Source: Hungatella sp. UBA5385 (GTDB taxonomy: Bacteria; Bacillota; Clostridia; Lachnospirales; Lachnospiraceae). From it: a stretch of 64,000 bases of DNA. Positions 61,435 to 64,000 of this stretch are shown one piece after another (within the stretch, counting starts at the first letter, position 1; each line of letters opens with the position of its first letter). Both the position numbers and the translations under genes were made by a program. The stretch is from assembly GCA_002409995.1 (NCBI GenBank), contig DHOR01000015.1:1531-65530 (forward strand). Reading direction: 5' to 3'. Below the pieces are notes generated by a model, which did no database searches, was not told the DNA's origin, and saw nothing but the letters and a program-made list of their open reading frames with translations.

Positions 61435-61487
61435 TTTTCACACGGGGTTCGACCCTTTTCAAAAAGGGTCGAACCCCGTGTGAAAAT
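61435..61487. repeat. 25-bp perfect palindrome, repeat family and bidirectional terminator
   Basis: Arms 61435-61459 and 61462-61486 are exact complements with only CA between them. T-runs on the left and A-runs on the right allow termination in either direction between the convergent DUF368 and SleC-like genes. The loop and right arm recur as the first 20 bases of the window, so this is a repeated element. Confidence 0.85.
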
Positions 61488-62764
61488 TAAGATAATTCAG
61501 CGATTCGAGTTATGCCCACATAGATATGGGAGATTTTATACCAGGTAGAGAAGTCGATGACACCAGTCACAGGCAGACCGAAGATGGACTGAAACTCCCT
61601 GACTGCAGCAGCAGTAGAGGGACCGTAGATACCATCGGGAGTGATATGGGGAATGGCGGTGTATACTGAGGCAATTGCATCAAGCTGTTCCTGAACCTGC
61701 TGGACCTTTTGTCCGCTTGTGCCAATGTTTAAGTCATAGCCGGGCCAGGAGGATGGGATTCCGGATATCTGCTCTGCATTGTTAACATACATATCATCTC
61801 CATAGAAATAGCGGAGAATTTCAATAGGACTGTATCCCTGTTCTCCAAGGTCTGCAGAACCCCACTGGGTCATCCAGCCTTTTTCCCTGCAGGAAACTCT
61901 TTGTCCGTCACAGTACTGGGTAAGAATGGGCTGCTTTACGCCGGGCCGTGATAAGTAACTGTCAAAGATTTCATCTACTATGACGGAAATGCTTTGGTAA
62001 ATATTTCTTCCGTAAATCCATTTGTGGTCAAAAGCGGTTGAAGAGGTAATGGTGAAATCATAACCCTGGTTTCTGTACCATTCCGTATAAACACGGTTTA
62101 AGGTAAAGCTCATGATGGCAAGTATATTGGCTGTAATGGATGCAGCCGGCCAGGTGGCATAGATTTCACTGGAAGCTACGTTCTTAATGTAATCCCGATA
62201 TGGAACAAAATAGTTTTTGGCAGAGTTGTCTGAAGGCGGTCCGTCATGAACTACGATTGTTTGTGGTACTACCACTCTGCTTAATACGATCTCTCCTGTT
62301 TCAGCAACCGGCTTTACCTCATCTTCAGCGATTTTAGGCGGATATTCTCCATAGAGAGTGTGATCAGGAATCAGAATGGGAGAAGAAGGTCCAACCTCAT
62401 CCTCCAAAGGAGTCAGGCGGACAGGCTGAAGAGCAAGTGTATCAGCCAGAATCTCCGTACCAGTAATGGTCACAGTGGCAAAGCCGGAAGCCCTGATTGT
62501 GATAGTATATTCAGAGTAGGGCTGGCTGGAGCCGGGAGTTAAGCTGTATTCCAGGGGAGGAGATGGAAGACGCACCTGCTCTGTCTGTCCTGATAGGTTG
62601 GTAGTGATCTGTTCCACAGTCTGTTCCGGTTGTTCCATGGGAGAAATGGTAACCTCTGCATCCCGTATGGGAGAATTATTCTCTGCATTTACAACATCCA
62701 CCTCAAGTACGCCTGTGGCGCCGGTTTCAGTTTGTGTGGCAGAGACTGTCATGTATTTTTTCAT
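61487..62764 (-). CDS. sleC: SleC-like spore cortex-lytic protein
   Basis: A 425-residue protein with the SleC layout: an N-terminal pro-like beta domain (about 15-125), a SpoIID-type lytic transglycosylase domain (about 185-330) and a C-terminal peptidoglycan-binding domain (about 345-425, with GTSGQKVQQVQEQLDAI and GIYGPSTAAAVREFQ). The catalytic glutamate is probably Glu200 in NVASSEIYATWP, and CDGQRVSCREKGWMTQWGS is shared with SleC. SleC degrades the spore cortex in germination of clostridia. No signal peptide is seen. Whether this is true SleC or a paralogue is not settled. Confidence 0.8.
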   Translation of the reverse strand: MKKYMTVSATQTETGATGVLEVDVVNAENNSPIRDAEVTISPMEQPEQTVEQITTNLSGQTEQVRLPSPPLEYSLTPGSSQPYSEYTITIRASGFATVTITGTEILADTLALQPVRLTPLEDEVGPSSPILIPDHTLYGEYPPKIAEDEVKPVAETGEIVLSRVVVPQTIVVHDGPPSDNSAKNYFVPYRDYIKNVASSEIYATWPAASITANILAIMSFTLNRVYTEWYRNQGYDFTITSSTAFDHKWIYGRNIYQSISVIVDEIFDSYLSRPGVKQPILTQYCDGQRVSCREKGWMTQWGSADLGEQGYSPIEILRYFYGDDMYVNNAEQISGIPSSWPGYDLNIGTSGQKVQQVQEQLDAIASVYTAIPHITPDGIYGPSTAAAVREFQSIFGLPVTGVIDFSTWYKISHIYVGITRIAELS

Positions 62765-62823
62765 TGATTGCCCCTTTTTGCATGATTACTAATAATATAT
62801 TGGGGCATAGGGGAAAAGTTTCA

Positions 62824-63000
62824 TCAACGGAACATATTTTCCACATAATTTCTCATTTCATCGCGGCTGTCTACATCTCTGGCACCGGAAATAATCTGCT
62901 GACGTTCATTTTCAGGCAGTTTTGCAAATTTGTTCAGTATGTCAGAGTGCTGTGCAAGCTCCATAGTAAAGCCGATGGGCAGTTCACGGTTGTCAATCAT
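62824..63000 (-). CDS. Small conserved-looking protein of 58 residues
   Basis: A short frame with a very good ribosome binding site (GGAGGTG about eight bases before ATG). It reads MIDNRELPIGFTMELAQ at the start and ends RDEMRNYVENMFR. The composition is charged and helical, without membrane or metal motifs. It lies 59 bases upstream of the SleC-like gene on the same strand. No function known. Too short to appear in many annotations, but the site and codon pattern support it. Confidence 0.7.
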   Translation of the reverse strand: MIDNRELPIGFTMELAQHSDILNKFAKLPENERQQIISGARDVDSRDEMRNYVENMFR

Positions 63001-63118
63001 TAATTATTCACCTCCATTTCTCGGTCTATGGTGATAGTTTCTGCTTTTTTCTAAAAAACTATTCCCTGTGGTTATGAAAGTTATTAATTCTTATTAAAAA
63101 TTACTATAAAGAAAATAG

Positions 63119-63147
63119 TTGAAAAATGTAAAAAGATCGTGTATAAT
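63119..63147 (+). promoter_or_regulatory. Promoter of carA
   Basis: TTGAAA at 63119, a 17-base spacer, then TATAAT at 63142. A leader of about 62 bases follows with a small GGGC/GCCC hairpin near 63160-63176. Confidence 0.75.
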
Positions 63148-63215
63148 CTTATCAATTTGGGCTGGTATCGGAGGCCCGATGTAAATAGCATTAAGAAAGG
63201 ACAGGGACTTTACGT

Positions 63216-64000
63216 ATGAAAGCTTTTTTAATACTGGAAGACGGCACTATTTTTACAGGAACAAGCATTGGATCAACACGGGAAGTAATCAGCGAAATCG
63301 TATTTAACACCTCTATGACCGGTTATCTGGAAGTTCTGACAGACCCTTCCTATGCGGGGCAGGCAGTGGTAATGACTTATCCTTTAATTGGTAATTATGG
63401 TATTTGTCATGAAGATATGCAATCATCCAAACCGTGGCCGGATGGCTACATCGTCAGAGAATTATCTAGAATTCCCAGCAATTTCAGAAGCGGGGATACC
63501 ATTCAGCATTTCTTAGAGAGTAACAACATTCCAGGTATCAGTGGTATCGATACAAGAGCCCTAACAAAGATATTAAGAGAAAAAGGAACTATGAACGGCA
63601 TGATCACTACAAACGAAAGTTATGATCTTGACGATTCTATTGCGCGCATGAAAGCTCACTCCGTGAAAGGTGTAGTAAAAGCAACCACCTGCAAAGAAAA
63701 GTCTGTCCTTCCGGGCACAGGAAAGAAAGTGGCATTTCTTGACCTTGGAGCAAAGAGAAACATTGCATACAATTTAAATGAGAGAGACTGTGAGGTATCC
63801 ATTTACCCGGCAGACACAACAGCAAAGGAGATATTAGATTCCAATCCGGACGGAATTATGTTGTCCAATGGACCTGGAGATCCTAAGGAATGTGAAGATA
63901 TTATTAAAGAAGTAAGAACTCTATATGAATCCGATGTTCCCATTTTTGCCATCTGCTTAGGTCATCAGCTAATGGCTCTCGCAGCAGGGGCAGATACTCA
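63216..64000 (+). CDS. carA: Carbamoyl-phosphate synthase small subunit (5' part)
   Basis: Glutaminase subunit that feeds ammonia to CarB for pyrimidine and arginine synthesis. The visible 261 residues start with MKAFLILEDGTIFTGTS and include the N-terminal CPSase domain (FNTSMTGYLEVLTDPSYAGQ, GISGIDTRALTKILR). The glutaminase domain has SNGPGDPKE and the catalytic Cys247 in AICLGHQ. The frame is open to the end of the window, so the gene is cut and carB is expected just beyond. AAAGGACAGG lies upstream of the start. Confidence 0.93.
   Translation, partial: MKAFLILEDGTIFTGTSIGSTREVISEIVFNTSMTGYLEVLTDPSYAGQAVVMTYPLIGNYGICHEDMQSSKPWPDGYIVRELSRIPSNFRSGDTIQHFLESNNIPGISGIDTRALTKILREKGTMNGMITTNESYDLDDSIARMKAHSVKGVVKATTCKEKSVLPGTGKKVAFLDLGAKRNIAYNLNERDCEVSIYPADTTAKEILDSNPDGIMLSNGPGDPKECEDIIKEVRTLYESDVPIFAICLGHQLMALAAGADT

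Noticed and set aside
61441..61480. T-arm-like GGTTCGA sequence suggesting a tRNA remnant
   Set aside because: The surrounding bases form one long perfect hairpin with no acceptor, D or anticodon arms; it is better read as a palindromic repeat and terminator.
63154..63215. Pyrimidine-responsive attenuator before carA
   Set aside because: Only a 4-bp GGGC/GCCC hairpin is present and no terminator lies before the start codon.

Overview
The window looks like a chromosomal segment from an anaerobic, spore-forming Bacillota bacterium of the Lachnospiraceae/Clostridium clostridioforme type. This is inferred from several things: AGGAGG-like ribosome binding sites and TTGACA/TATAAT promoters, a dapF-dapL lysine branch, a glnA-ANTAR pair, the CdaA-CdaR pair, a SleC-like spore cortex-lytic protein and many small sugar and metal operons. 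No rRNA, tRNA, CRISPR array, phage or insertion sequence was recognised. By eye the 12.3-20.5 kb and 38.3-43.4 kb blocks are AT-richer than the rest and may have been acquired.

Layout. 0.1-4.9 kb: a MacB-like export system (adaptor, ATPase, two paralogous permeases). 5.0-10.9 kb: two unknown membrane proteins, diadenylate cyclase CdaA, its partner CdaR, then HPr and enzyme I of the PTS. 10.9-12.2 kb: an orphan Wzy-like polymerase. 12.4-17.6 kb: a PRD regulator with a galactitol-type PTS (IIA, IIB, IIC) and an unassigned TIM-barrel enzyme. 17.6-20.5 kb: a TetR regulator with an ABC exporter. 20.6-27.2 kb: a DUF4349 lipoprotein, a wall-binding secreted protein, an AraC regulator, a DapF paralogue with both catalytic cysteines changed to serine, and a PAS-GGDEF-EAL protein. 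27.2-33.6 kb: an AraC regulator, a sugar ABC importer and a GH42 beta-galactosidase. 33.6-38.3 kb: hisC behind a promoter-terminator leader, an AI-2E family permease, a GH25-like protein and a MATE transporter.

38.4-43.4 kb: a TetR/MarR pair, and a divergent set (APC permease with MalY-like lyase, facing an imine-reductase-like dehydrogenase) tied together by repeated ACCAATTGGT operators. 43.4-46.3 kb: a cupin remnant and a three-gene ABC-2 system. 46.4-48.8 kb: a duplicated DUF1538 membrane protein with a tandem PII-like protein. 48.8-51.4 kb: a CadC-like sensor, a separate HMA metallochaperone and a CadA-type ATPase. 51.4-55.6 kb: glnA with a leader terminator, an ANTAR protein, canonical dapF and dapL. 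55.6-61.4 kb: Lrp, a TetR with two flavodoxin-fold proteins, a SPOR amidase, a cytidylate-kinase-like protein, a HAD phosphatase and a DUF368 protein. 61.4-64 kb: a long palindrome shared with the first bases of the window, a SleC-like protein, a 58-residue gene and the 5' part of carA.

The points most worth following are the Ser/Ser DapF paralogue, the ACCAATTGGT regulon, the duplicated DUF1538/PII-like pair, and three genes (hisC, glnA, lrp) whose promoter runs straight into an intrinsic-terminator-like hairpin. All assignments come from reading the sequence; no database search was run.
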